Shown here piece after piece: positions 16,382 through 24,657 of a DNA stretch of 64,000 nucleotides (the stretch's first letter is position 1; each line of letters starts with the position of its first letter). The stretch is from Cognatishimia maritima (lineage in GTDB: Bacteria > Pseudomonadota > Alphaproteobacteria > Rhodobacterales > Rhodobacteraceae): the NCBI RefSeq assembly GCF_900129685.1, contig NZ_FQWM01000002.1:272654-336653 (forward strand). The letters run 5' to 3'. The notes under the pieces were generated by a model. The model was not told the origin of the DNA. It did not search any database and saw nothing but the letters and a program-made list of their open reading frames with translations. The position numbers and the translations under genes were made by a program.

Positions 16382-17764
16382 ATGCCTCCGACTTTCGCCA
16401 CCCCCACCGCTGAAACACTGCCGCTCTATGTCGTGGAACATGACAGTTTTGAGCCATGGCAAGCGTCGCTTGATCCTGCGACGCGGGCTTGGGTTCAGGC
16501 CACGGATTTCAAACCGTCAATTGGCGCGGTTGCGCTGTTGCCCGGGGTCGATGGCACAATTGCGGCAGCAGTTGTTGGATACGGCAAGCCAGCAGAACGT
16601 GCGCGCGGACGGTTTGCCTTGGCCGCAGCTGTCGCGAAGCTCCCCGCGCGCGTTTTCTATTTTGAAACGACGCCGGAAGGTTTCGATGCCGAAACCGAAG
16701 CTTTGGGTTGGCTGTTGTCATCTTATGCGTTTGACCGCTACGCCAGCGCGCATGGCGCGAAAGCCGAGCTGATCTGTCCAGACGGCGTAGACGCCACGCG
16801 CATTGAAGCGATTGCCGCTGGTGAAATCCTGACCCGCGACTTGATAAACACCCCGGCCAATGACATGGGGCCGGATCAACTTGAAGCGGCGGCGCGGGCC
16901 CTTGCTGATCAATTTGGCGCGGCAATTATGGTCTGCGCCGGCGACGACCTTCTGGCGCAAAACTTCCCGATGATCCATGCCGTCGGGCGCGCGTCGACCC
17001 GAGCGCCGCGCCTGCTGGACATGACATGGGGCGATGCTGGCCCAAAACTGACCTTGGTGGGCAAAGGGGTTTGCTTTGATACAGGTGGTTTAAACCTGAA
17101 GCCCGGCAACTCCATGGGTTTGATGAAAAAGGATATGGGCGGGGCCGCTACGGTGCTGGGTCTGGCGCATATGGTCATGGCATTGAACTTACCGCTGCGT
17201 CTTCGGGTGCTTATTCCGGCGGTGGAAAATTCCGTCAGCGGCAATGCCTTCCGGCCCGGCGATATCCTGACCTCGCGCAAAGGGCTAACGGTTGAGATCA
17301 ACAACACCGATGCCGAAGGGCGGTTGGTTCTGGCGGATGCGCTGGCGCTGGCTGCTGAGGACACCCCCGATCAGATCATTTCGATGGCGACGTTGACAGG
17401 CGCGGCGCGCGTGGCGGTTGGCCCTGACCTTTCACCGTTTTATGTCGATGATGACGCGGTCGCAAATGCGCTGATGCAGGCCGGGGCCAAGGTTGCTGAT
17501 CCCCTGTGGCGCATGCCGTTCTGGGACCCCTACGAAAGCATGATCGAACCGGGCATCGCCGATCTGGACAATGCACCAAGCGGCGGTTTCGCCGGGTCGA
17601 TCACTGCGGCGCTTTTCCTTCGACGTTTTGTCGAAGGCGGGCGTTACACGCATTTTGACATCTACGGATGGAACCCAAGCGCAAAGCCTGCGCGCCCCAA
17701 AGGAGGCGTGGGCATGGGCGCGCGCGCCATTTTGGAAGCTCTGCCAGAGGTTCTTGGATTATGA
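16382..17764 (+). CDS. Leucyl aminopeptidase family (M17)
   Basis: A 460-residue cytosolic dizinc aminopeptidase. The C-terminal catalytic domain has VGKGVCFDTGGLNLKP near residue 227 (metal-binding Lys and Asp), MKKDMGGAA near 250, and the family signature NTDAEGRL near 309. The N-terminal macro-like domain is shorter than PepA. It removes N-terminal residues in peptide turnover. Its stop overlaps the start of the NlpC/P60 gene in an ATGA arrangement, so translation is coupled; this pairing is common in Rhodobacterales. Confidence 0.93.
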   Translation: MPPTFATPTAETLPLYVVEHDSFEPWQASLDPATRAWVQATDFKPSIGAVALLPGVDGTIAAAVVGYGKPAERARGRFALAAAVAKLPARVFYFETTPEGFDAETEALGWLLSSYAFDRYASAHGAKAELICPDGVDATRIEAIAAGEILTRDLINTPANDMGPDQLEAAARALADQFGAAIMVCAGDDLLAQNFPMIHAVGRASTRAPRLLDMTWGDAGPKLTLVGKGVCFDTGGLNLKPGNSMGLMKKDMGGAATVLGLAHMVMALNLPLRLRVLIPAVENSVSGNAFRPGDILTSRKGLTVEINNTDAEGRLVLADALALAAEDTPDQIISMATLTGAARVAVGPDLSPFYVDDDAVANALMQAGAKVADPLWRMPFWDPYESMIEPGIADLDNAPSGGFAGSITAALFLRRFVEGGRYTHFDIYGWNPSAKPARPKGGVGMGARAILEALPEVLGL

Positions 17765-18609
17765 AAGACCGGCGGCTGACCCCTGCCAATAAACGCGTTG
17801 CGGACCCTGCTTTGCGGGCAGACTGGCCCGGCGTGACCTACGTGGAGCCTGAACCATTGGCGGTGCATTGGCCACTGGTTGATCTGATGAACGCGCCAGA
17901 AGGGCACCGGGACCGGCAGCTATTGTTCGGCGATACGGTCGGTGTCTACGAAACCCACGACGGTTGGGCCTTTGTGCAATCAGACAAAGACGGCTACGTC
18001 GGCTATGTCCCACGATCTTCGCTGGTTGCCCGTCCTGAAGCAACGCATCGTGTATCTGCCGCAGCAACGCATGTTTATGAACAGCCACAATTCAAATCAC
18101 GCGACCGCATGCGCCTGAGCCATGGCTGCAAGTTGCACGCGCTTGGCAGCGAAAGCGGGTTTCTAAAAACGGCAGATGGTTACATACCCGAGGTGCATTG
18201 TGCCCCGGTAGACACCTATTCCCCCGACCCGGTCAGCGTTGCGAAAACCTTTCTCGACACGCCGTATCTTTGGGGGGGCAATAGCAGATTTGGCATCGAT
18301 TGTTCCGGTTTGGTGCAAGCGGCCTTTCTGGCCTGCGGTCTGCCCTGTCCTGCCGACAGCGACATGCAAGAGAAATCTTTGGGAGAAGAGCTGCCCGATG
18401 ACGTGCCGTTGCAGCGCAATGACCTCCTATTCTGGAAAGGCCATGTTGCATTGGTCGTTGATGACACGCGGCTGATCCATGCAAACGCACATCATATGGC
18501 TGTTACCTTTGAAGGCATCCAAGCGGCGATTGAACGGATTGAACAACAAGGCGATGGTCCGGTCACGCAGCGTAAGCGCGTCACCTTGTCTGCCGAAGGG
18601 ACAGATTAG
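17761..18609 (+). CDS. NlpC/P60 family cell-wall hydrolase
   Basis: A 282-residue protein with N-terminal SH3-like segments (about residues 30-155; GWAFVQSDKDGYVGYVP and a second copy near 115) and a C-terminal NlpC/P60 cysteine peptidase. The catalytic Cys is in GIDCSGLVQAAF near 182 and the His in WKGHVALVVDD near 227, with IHANAHH after. The family cleaves D-gamma-glutamyl-diaminopimelate bonds in peptidoglycan peptides. No signal peptide is seen, so it may recycle muropeptides in the cytoplasm, which fits coupling to the aminopeptidase gene. Confidence 0.9.
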   Translation: MKDRRLTPANKRVADPALRADWPGVTYVEPEPLAVHWPLVDLMNAPEGHRDRQLLFGDTVGVYETHDGWAFVQSDKDGYVGYVPRSSLVARPEATHRVSAAATHVYEQPQFKSRDRMRLSHGCKLHALGSESGFLKTADGYIPEVHCAPVDTYSPDPVSVAKTFLDTPYLWGGNSRFGIDCSGLVQAAFLACGLPCPADSDMQEKSLGEELPDDVPLQRNDLLFWKGHVALVVDDTRLIHANAHHMAVTFEGIQAAIERIEQQGDGPVTQRKRVTLSAEGTD

Positions 18610-18959
18610 TCGAGATCCACCGCACGGATCAGCTTTCGCTCGAGCACCCGCAGAACCGTTTTCAGGTCATGCCCGCGCTTGAGTATCTGCCCATCCATTC
18701 CAATCACTGCGTAAAGCCCCTGCCGATTGCGCAGCTTGGGGCATTTTTCGATCCGGTAGAGCGGATGCTCTGCCGTGCGACGAAACACCGAAAACACCGC
18801 GACATCTTTCAGATGCGAAATGCCATAGTCGCGCCACTCTCCGGCGGCGACCATACGGCCATAGAGTGAAAGAATCATATTAAGCTCAGTACGATGAAAG
18901 GCCACTTGCGTCGGCGTGGCGCGATCTCCGGGGAAAGGTGTCATTGGAGACATGTTCAT
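18606..18959 (-). CDS. DUF2794 family protein
   Basis: A 117-residue protein of a family conserved across alphaproteobacteria and of unknown function. FHRTELNMILSLYGRMVAAGEWRDYGI, YRIEKCPKLR, QGLYAVIGMDGQILKRG and LKTVLRVLERKL are the conserved blocks (quoted in parts). The frame is open further upstream to 19190, but that part has no family similarity, so ATG 18959 (or 18953) is preferred. It converges on the NlpC/P60 gene with a 4-base overlap. Confidence 0.88.
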   Translation of the reverse strand: MNMSPMTPFPGDRATPTQVAFHRTELNMILSLYGRMVAAGEWRDYGISHLKDVAVFSVFRRTAEHPLYRIEKCPKLRNRQGLYAVIGMDGQILKRGHDLKTVLRVLERKLIRAVDLD

Positions 18960-19312
18960 GTGATTAGATTCGCCTCGAAACGAAATAAAATCAAGCCTGC
19001 CTCGAATTTGCCGCAGATAAATCTGCAAATCGCCTCTGACCTTCCCCGAAAGCGCCCAAGGAGCGCGCGACAAAAGGATCAGCGAAGTTACCGCTACCCC
19101 GACGACGTGCATTTTCTTGCCCCCACCCAGTCGCGTCGTCGGGGGCTCTATTCCCCCCAAAAAAATTTCCGTGACTTCTGGAAAACACACCTCAGCTTTA
19201 TGAGCGGTGCCGCGCCAGATGCGTTTGACTTTTGAGACGAGGACAACATCTTTCTGCGAAGGTGACTGCTGCGGCGCCCACCGACGGTAAAAGTTACGAT
19301 AAAGGATGTGGT
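18960..19312. other. 353-base gap with hairpins between divergent genes
   Basis: No convincing gene. It holds a GCAGAT-AA-ATCTGC palindrome (about 19014-19027), and a strong structured segment at 19097-19158 described separately. It must also contain the promoters for DUF2794 and cytochrome c'. Confidence 0.5.
19097..19158. ncRNA. Candidate structured RNA or attenuator with alternative hairpins
   Basis: CCCCGACGACG (19097-19107) is a perfect inverted repeat of CGTCGTCGGGG (19134-19144), loop 26 bases. The same G run (19141-19145) can instead pair with CCCCCC (19153-19158), so two hairpins exclude each other. No T run follows on either strand. It could be a leader element for the cytochrome gene or a small RNA; the assignment is tentative. 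Confidence 0.35.
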
Positions 19313-19744
19313 ATGAAGGGTCTTGTTTGTTGCGTGGTTCTCTCGCTTTCTCTGGGTGGTGTCGCGATCGCCCATCAGGGCGTCATGGACAGCCAAGTCA
19401 AGGCTTGGATGCACGCGATGGGTGAGGCGGGCAAGGCAAGCAAGGTCCTTGGCAGCATGACGCGCGGGGCGGCTGACTACGATCCAGAAGCAGCACAAGA
19501 GGCGCGTGAACTCCTGATCACCGTTGCAGCGGATATTCCTGCCCTGTTTGAAGTACCACGACACGACCCTGTCAGCGAAGCACTGCCCACCATTTGGCAG
19601 GATTATTCCGACTTTACTGAAAAAGCCGAGGCCATGCGCATTGCTGCAGAGGCCCTGGATGTAAGCAGCCCCGAAGGCCTGCAACAGGGCCTTCGAAATC
19701 TCGGGCGTAGCTGCAGCGGTTGCCACCGGGACTACCGTGAATAA
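19313..19744 (+). CDS. Cytochrome c' (class II cytochrome c)
   Basis: A 143-residue periplasmic haem protein with a cleavable signal (MKGLVCCVVLSLSLGGVAIA) and a four-helix-bundle pattern. The haem site CSGCH is at residues 134-138, ten residues from the C-terminus, as in cytochromes c' and related class II proteins. These bind NO or act in respiration; the role here is open. AAAGGA precedes ATG 19313. The gene sits 99 bases upstream of the formaldehyde-oxidation dehydrogenase gene on the same strand. Confidence 0.87.
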   Translation: MKGLVCCVVLSLSLGGVAIAHQGVMDSQVKAWMHAMGEAGKASKVLGSMTRGAADYDPEAAQEARELLITVAADIPALFEVPRHDPVSEALPTIWQDYSDFTEKAEAMRIAAEALDVSSPEGLQQGLRNLGRSCSGCHRDYRE

Positions 19745-19843
19745 CCCCTATGCGACGCAACTGTGAGGTTTCCCGTCGCAGAGCGTGTTGAATCGTTCTG
19801 CCGTTTGACGCAGAGTCCTGACAAATCATTTGGAGGATCAAAA

Positions 19844-20974
19844 ATGATGCGGACACGCGCGGCAGTCGCTTTAGAAGCGGGTAAGCCCCTTGAAGTTATG
19901 GAAGTGAACCTTGAAGGCCCAAAGGCTGGCGAGGTTCTGGTGGAAATCAAAGCAACCGGTCTGTGCCACACCGACGAATTCACCCGGTCTGGCGCCGACC
20001 CAGAGGGGTTGTTCCCTTGCATCCTCGGCCACGAGGGCGCCGGTGTTGTGGTTGAGGTTGGTGAAGGTGTGACCACGCTGAAACCCGGTGACCACGTTAT
20101 TCCGCTTTACACGCCAGAGTGTCGCGAATGTCATGCTTGCCTGTCTGGCAAAACCAACCTTTGCACCGCCATTCGCGGCACGCAGGGACAAGGTCTGATG
20201 CCTGATGGCACAACCCGTTTTTCGATGCTCGATGGCACCCCGATTTACCACTACATGGGCTGTTCCACCTTTGCGAACCACACGGTTCTGCCGGAAATCG
20301 CGCTCGCCAAAGTCCGAGAAGACGCGCCGTTTGACAAGATTTGTTATATCGGTTGCGGGGTGACCACCGGGATCGGTGCCGTCATCAACACCGCTGGCGT
20401 CGAAATCGGGTCGACTGCTGCCGTGTTTGGCTTGGGCGGCATTGGCCTGAACGTTATCCAGGGCCTGCGCATGGCCGGCGCGGATATGATCATTGGCGTC
20501 GATCTAAACTCGGACAAAGCGGAAATGGCGAAGAAATTCGGCATGACGCATTTTGTGAACCCGAAAGACGTCGACAATGTCACCCAAGCGATCATTGAAC
20601 TGACCAAGACCGAGAAAGACCAGTTCGGCGGTGTCGACTATTCCTTTGATGCAACCGGAAACGTCCAAGTCATGCGCGACGCGTTGGAATGCAGCCACCG
20701 GGGTTGGGGTGTTTCGGTGATCATCGGCGTGGCCCCTGCCGGGGCAGAGATTTCAACCCGTCCGTTCCAATTGGTCACAGGCCGCGTCTGGAAAGGCACA
20801 GCCTTTGGTGGCGCAAAGGGCCGCACCGATGTGCCGCAGTTTGTTGATTGGTACATGAACGGCAAGATCGAGATTGACCAGATGATCACCCATAAACTGA
20901 CGCTGGATCAGATCAACGAAGGCTTCGACCTGATGCACGAAGGCAAGTCCATCCGGGCGGTCGTTGAATTCTGA
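19844..20974 (+). CDS. adhC: S-(hydroxymethyl)glutathione dehydrogenase / class III alcohol dehydrogenase
   Basis: A 376-residue zinc-dependent dehydrogenase. It oxidises S-hydroxymethylglutathione (formaldehyde plus glutathione) to S-formylglutathione with NAD+, and can reduce S-nitrosoglutathione. Catalytic zinc ligands are in GLCHTDEF near residue 40 and GHEGAG near 62; structural zinc cysteines in [17 protein letters not shown] near 91-107; the NAD-binding GLGGIG near 195. Start ATG 19844 follows GGAGG. The second pathway enzyme, S-formylglutathione hydrolase, is encoded at 23821 on the same strand, with three unrelated genes between. A terminator follows. Confidence 0.96.
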   Translation: MMRTRAAVALEAGKPLEVMEVNLEGPKAGEVLVEIKATGLCHTDEFTRSGADPEGLFPCILGHEGAGVVVEVGEGVTTLKPGDHVIPLYTPECRECHACLSGKTNLCTAIRGTQGQGLMPDGTTRFSMLDGTPIYHYMGCSTFANHTVLPEIALAKVREDAPFDKICYIGCGVTTGIGAVINTAGVEIGSTAAVFGLGGIGLNVIQGLRMAGADMIIGVDLNSDKAEMAKKFGMTHFVNPKDVDNVTQAIIELTKTEKDQFGGVDYSFDATGNVQVMRDALECSHRGWGVSVIIGVAPAGAEISTRPFQLVTGRVWKGTAFGGAKGRTDVPQFVDWYMNGKIEIDQMITHKLTLDQINEGFDLMHEGKSIRAVVEF

Positions 20975-20998
20975 GGCGCCAGACAACTGACACACCCA

Positions 20999-21025
20999 AT
21001 GCCCCGCTTTTGGTGGGGCATTTTT
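20999..21025 (+). terminator. Rho-independent terminator of adhC
   Basis: Arms ATGCCCC/GGGGCAT and five T, 24 bases after the adhC stop. Confidence 0.85.
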
Positions 21026-21028
21026 GGT

Positions 21029-21649
21029 TCAGTGCGGCGCGTAGGTCTTTAGAAACATGTCGACGGTCGCGTCAGAGACTTCACGAATTTCCGCGTCAGT
21101 GAACTCAGTCCGCACCCCGAAACAAGCCAGATTGAAGTTGCGCGCCTTGCAGAGTTCAGAGAACTGATAGGCGGCCATTTCAATATCGGGGATCACAAGC
21201 TCACCCTTGGCAACGCTTTCCTCCAAATGTTCAACCAACTGCTGATGCCCATTCCCTGGTCCGGCCTCATAGTAAGCCTGCCCAAGCTCTGGAAAGCGAT
21301 CACTTTCTGCAACGCAGATACGGAAAACCTTCTGTGCAAAGTCCGAAACCAAGAATTTCGCCAGCCCATAAGAGGCACGGGACAGCGCCTCCCGGATTGG
21401 CATAGAGTCGTCGAGTTGCGACACAATTTCTGTCGACATCCGCTGGCATTCCGCCTGCACAACCTCTTTGAACAGCTGCCGCTTGTCAGAGAAATAGCTG
21501 TAAAGCGTGGCTTTAGAGACACCCGCAGCCTTAGCGATGTCATCGACGCTCGCCCCCTCAAATCCATCACGCAAAAAGACTTCCCGCGCCCCGGAAAGAA
21601 CCTGATCAACTTTGCGTCCTTTTCGGTAAACGGGAGTTTGCGTGTTCAT
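21029..21649 (-). CDS. TetR-family transcriptional regulator
   Basis: A 206-residue regulator. The N-terminal helix-turn-helix reads FEGASVDDIAKAAGVSKATLYSYFSDK (residues about 30-56, quoted as landmark: GVSKATLYSYF). The C-terminal half matches the type found in AcrR-like repressors with an EAGPGNGHQQL segment. It is divergent from mbfA; a perfect 12-bp palindrome AACTGATCAGTT lies 32 bases upstream of its start. Ligand unknown. It may regulate itself and possibly mbfA or neighbouring genes. Confidence 0.88.
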   Translation of the reverse strand: MNTQTPVYRKGRKVDQVLSGAREVFLRDGFEGASVDDIAKAAGVSKATLYSYFSDKRQLFKEVVQAECQRMSTEIVSQLDDSMPIREALSRASYGLAKFLVSDFAQKVFRICVAESDRFPELGQAYYEAGPGNGHQQLVEHLEESVAKGELVIPDIEMAAYQFSELCKARNFNLACFGVRTEFTDAEIREVSDATVDMFLKTYAPH

Positions 21650-21680
21650 GGCTGCCTTAATAATGTGTTCTTCGAATATA

Positions 21681-21692
21681 AACTGATCAGTT
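21681..21692. promoter_or_regulatory. Putative TetR operator
   Basis: Perfect palindrome AACTGATCAGTT between the divergent tetR and mbfA genes. Confidence 0.5.
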
Positions 21693-21744
21693 CAATTTTG
21701 CCAAGCAAAGCCTTAGATTGCATTGGCAGAGTTCGGCCAATAGA

Positions 21745-21759
21745 TTAGAACGATTCTAA
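21745..21759. promoter_or_regulatory. Iron control element (Irr box) upstream of mbfA
   Basis: TTAGAA-CGA-TTCTAA, a perfect 6-3-6 palindrome matching the alphaproteobacterial ICE recognised by Irr (TTTAGAA-N3-TTCTAAA), 15 bases before the mbfA start. Irr repression of mbfA under low iron is known in Rhizobiales, so the assignment is strong though untested here. Confidence 0.8.
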
Positions 21760-21773
21760 AGAAAAGGGACAAC

Positions 21774-22748
21774 ATGCGATTTCTAAGTCAACGGAAACAC
21801 TTCCGCGACCTTAGCGAGCAAGAAGTTCTCGCATTGGCAATTTCCAACGAAGAAGATGACGCACGCATCTACCGGAGCTTTGCGGAAGCGGTGCGGCAGG
21901 ATTACCCGGCGACAGCCCAGATTTTTGAGGGCATGGCCGCCGAAGAAGACAGCCACCGCCAGCAGTTGATCGACATGCATGTGGCGCGGTTTGGAAAAAC
22001 GATTCCGCTTTTGCGACGCGAACATGTGGCCGGCGCCTATGCGCGGCGCCCTGTCTGGCTGACTCGCAATCTGGACGTGGTGCGGATGCGCGCGGAAGCC
22101 ACTGATATGGAGCGCACGGCAGAACGTTTCTACCGTGCGGCTGCGGCACGCAGCACCGATGCCGCGACGCGGAAACTCTTGGGCGACCTAGCAGCTGCCG
22201 AAGCTGACCACCAAGACGCAGCCAATACTTTGGAAGAAACACACCTTTCGCCTGACCGGAAGGAAACAGAGGCTGAAACCGCAAAGCGGCAGTTCATCCT
22301 CACCTGGGTACAGCCGGGGTTGGCCGGGTTGATGGACGGTTCGGTGTCGACACTGGCACCCATTTTCGCAACAGCCTTTGCGACGCAAGACACATGGACG
22401 ACGTTCCTTGTTGGCCTGGCCGCGTCGGTTGGGGCTGGTATTTCGATGGGATTCACCGAAGCCGCAAGCGATGATGGCGAGCTTTCTGGGCGCGGCTCAC
22501 CGGTGAAACGCGGCATTGCCTCGGGCGTCATGACCACGGTCGGTGGCCTGGGCCACGCCCTGCCCTATTTGATCCCGGATTTTTGGACGGCAACGATCAT
22601 CGCAATCATCGTCGTGTTCATCGAGCTTTGGGCCATTGCATGGATTCAGAACCGCTATATGGAAACACCGTTTTTCCGCGCTGCCTTTCAGGTCGTTCTG
22701 GGCGGCGCGCTGGTATTCGCAGCCGGTGTCTTGATCGGCAGCGGATAA
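21774..22748 (+). CDS. mbfA: Membrane-bound ferritin-like iron exporter MbfA
   Basis: A 324-residue two-domain protein. Residues 1-160 form a ferritin/rubrerythrin-like four-helix domain with iron-ligand glutamates in NEEDDARIY, AAEEDSHRQQ, EATDMERTAERFY and AAAEADHQD. Residues about 170-324 are a VIT1/CCC1-type transporter domain with GLAGLMDGSVSTLAPIFA and ISMGFTEAASDDGELSGRGSP as landmarks (quoted in parts). MbfA exports iron and protects against iron and peroxide stress. AAGGG lies six bases before ATG 21774. An Irr-type iron control element directly upstream indicates iron regulation. Confidence 0.93.
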   Translation: MRFLSQRKHFRDLSEQEVLALAISNEEDDARIYRSFAEAVRQDYPATAQIFEGMAAEEDSHRQQLIDMHVARFGKTIPLLRREHVAGAYARRPVWLTRNLDVVRMRAEATDMERTAERFYRAAAARSTDAATRKLLGDLAAAEADHQDAANTLEETHLSPDRKETEAETAKRQFILTWVQPGLAGLMDGSVSTLAPIFATAFATQDTWTTFLVGLAASVGAGISMGFTEAASDDGELSGRGSPVKRGIASGVMTTVGGLGHALPYLIPDFWTATIIAIIVVFIELWAIAWIQNRYMETPFFRAAFQVVLGGALVFAAGVLIGSG

Positions 22749-22791
22749 CGCGGCAATAGGCGATGTCAGCAATTACTGGTAACCTTGCAAA

Positions 22792-23721
22792 ATGTTCGAA
22801 GTCTTCCTTCAGACGCTCCCATTCTTTGCGATCATCGGCCTAGGGTACTTTGCCGTGCGCAAAGGCGTGTTTGATGAAGCCGCTGCCGCCTATCTGACGA
22901 AGTTCGTCTTTTACTTTGCGCTTTCTGCGATGCTGTTTCGTTTTTCGGCGAACTTGCAACTGTCTGAAATCCTCGATTGGAACGTGATCATGGCCTATTT
23001 GGCCGGAACGTGCCTGATCTATGCGCTGGCGATGGGTGTGGCGTTGCTCCGCCGTCAAAGCTTTGAGATCACCGCGTTTGAGGCGCAATGTGCGGTGATC
23101 GGCAACACCGGTTTCCTTGGCATCCCCATGCTGACGCTTTTGATTGGACCGCAGGCGATCGGGACTTTGATGCTCGTCCTTGCCGTGGATCTGATCGTTT
23201 TTTCGTCGCTCATCGTGATCCTCGTCAATGTGGCGCGCTCTGGTCGATTGACGTTAATGGTGTTCCGCATTGTCGGGCTTGGTCTGCTTAAGAACCCAAT
23301 GATTGTCGCCATGGGCCTTGGATTGACCTGGTCAAGCCTATCCGCGCCCATGCCAGCGGTCTTCAACGAATTCCTCGTCACCCTCGGGGCCGCCGCCACG
23401 CCGGGCGCGCTTTTTGCCATTGGGGCCTCACTTGCCAGCAAATCGGTCGAAAACCTTAGCGTTTCTGGGTGGATCACATTTTGCAAACTGGTTTTGCACC
23501 CGCTTGCGGTTGCCGGGTTTGCCTTGTTTGTTTTTGACATCGGTGCTTTTGAAGCCACGATTATTATCGCCGCTGCCGCGCTGCCTGTTGCGGGCAACGT
23601 CTATATCCTTGCCCAGCACTACCGCATCGCGCCGCAATTGGTGTCGGCCTCTATTCTGATCTCGACCGCCATCTCGATCCTGACGTTTTCGATGACTGTT
23701 GGATGGCTTGCGGCGCTTTAA
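22792..23721 (+). CDS. AEC-family transporter (auxin efflux carrier fold)
   Basis: A 309-residue inner-membrane protein with about ten hydrophobic segments. The N-terminal FFAIIGLGYFAVRKG and the IGNTGFLGIPM block near residue 103, plus the second-half GALFAIGASLA and ALPVAGNVYILA, are hallmarks of the AEC family, which moves organic acids such as malate or malonate. Substrate unclear. It follows mbfA by 43 bases on the same strand. The ribosome site is weak. Confidence 0.87.
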   Translation: MFEVFLQTLPFFAIIGLGYFAVRKGVFDEAAAAYLTKFVFYFALSAMLFRFSANLQLSEILDWNVIMAYLAGTCLIYALAMGVALLRRQSFEITAFEAQCAVIGNTGFLGIPMLTLLIGPQAIGTLMLVLAVDLIVFSSLIVILVNVARSGRLTLMVFRIVGLGLLKNPMIVAMGLGLTWSSLSAPMPAVFNEFLVTLGAAATPGALFAIGASLASKSVENLSVSGWITFCKLVLHPLAVAGFALFVFDIGAFEATIIIAAAALPVAGNVYILAQHYRIAPQLVSASILISTAISILTFSMTVGWLAAL

Positions 23722-23820
23722 CTGTGCAGATTGACGCAAATCGTCCGTAAGCCGCCGTGCCTTAGCTTGCCCCTGCCCGTCTCTATGGGTTAGCCATGCC
23801 TCAAACAATGTGAGGTGACG

Positions 23821-24654
23821 ATGGAACTCCTGTCGGAAAACAAATGCTTTGGCGGCCAGCAAGCGGTCTACAAACATGCATCAACTAGCTGCAGTTGCGA
23901 CATGACTTTTGGGCTTTTCCTACCAGAAGAAAGCCGCGACGGCCCGGTGCCGGTTTTGTGGTTTCTGTCCGGCCTGACCTGCACCCATGAAAACGCCATG
24001 ATCAAGGCCGGTGCGCAAGCATGGGCCGCAGAGCAGGGCATCGCACTTGTTTTCCCTGACACAAGCCCACGTGGCGCAGCCGTTGCCAATGACGACGCTT
24101 ACGACCTTGGGCAAGGCGCTGGCTTTTATGTGAACGCCACACATGCGCCGTGGGCTGCACACTTTAAGATGTGGGACTACATCGCGACCGAACTGCCAGA
24201 GCTGCTGGCCGAAAACTTCCCACTTGATATGGAGCGGCAGGCCATCACCGGGCACTCTATGGGCGGCCACGGCGCGCTGACCTTGGCGATGTCCCTGCCC
24301 GGTCGCTTCAAATCGGTCTCGGCCTTTGCGCCAATCAGCAACCCGACCCAATCCGACTGGGGCCGCAAACAGTTCACCGCCTATCTGGGCGACGATGAAA
24401 GCAAATGGACGGCGCATGACGCGTCGCTTTTGATGCAGGAAAAGGGCTTTGACGGGCCGATCCTGATCGACACCGGCAGCGACGACCAGTTTTATGATCT
24501 GCTGAAACCCGAAGCCTTTGCAGAAGCTGTGGCCAAGCGTCGTCAGCCGGCCACGCTGCGGTTGCAGAGGGGCTATGACCATAGCTATTTCTTCGTTTCG
24601 ACCTTTATGGAAGACCACATCACGTTCCACGCCGAAGCCCTTTACGCGGAGTAA
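23821..24654 (+). CDS. fghA: S-formylglutathione hydrolase
   Basis: A 277-residue alpha/beta hydrolase (esterase D type) that releases formate and glutathione from S-formylglutathione. The nucleophile elbow GHSMGGHGAL is at residues about 143-152 (Ser about 145), with the oxyanion region WFLSGLTCTHEN near 43; the catalytic Asp and His lie in DTGSDDQFYD and RGYDHSYFF in the C-terminal part. Together with adhC it completes glutathione-dependent formaldehyde oxidation. It starts an operon-like run: sthA begins 3 bases after its stop. Confidence 0.95.
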   Translation: MELLSENKCFGGQQAVYKHASTSCSCDMTFGLFLPEESRDGPVPVLWFLSGLTCTHENAMIKAGAQAWAAEQGIALVFPDTSPRGAAVANDDAYDLGQGAGFYVNATHAPWAAHFKMWDYIATELPELLAENFPLDMERQAITGHSMGGHGALTLAMSLPGRFKSVSAFAPISNPTQSDWGRKQFTAYLGDDESKWTAHDASLLMQEKGFDGPILIDTGSDDQFYDLLKPEAFAEAVAKRRQPATLRLQRGYDHSYFFVSTFMEDHITFHAEALYAE

Positions 24655-24657
24655 CCA

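Noticed and set aside
18960-19190. Upstream in-frame extension of the DUF2794 gene
   Set aside because: The added 77 residues have no family similarity and run through the hairpin region; the family begins at the ATG near 18959.
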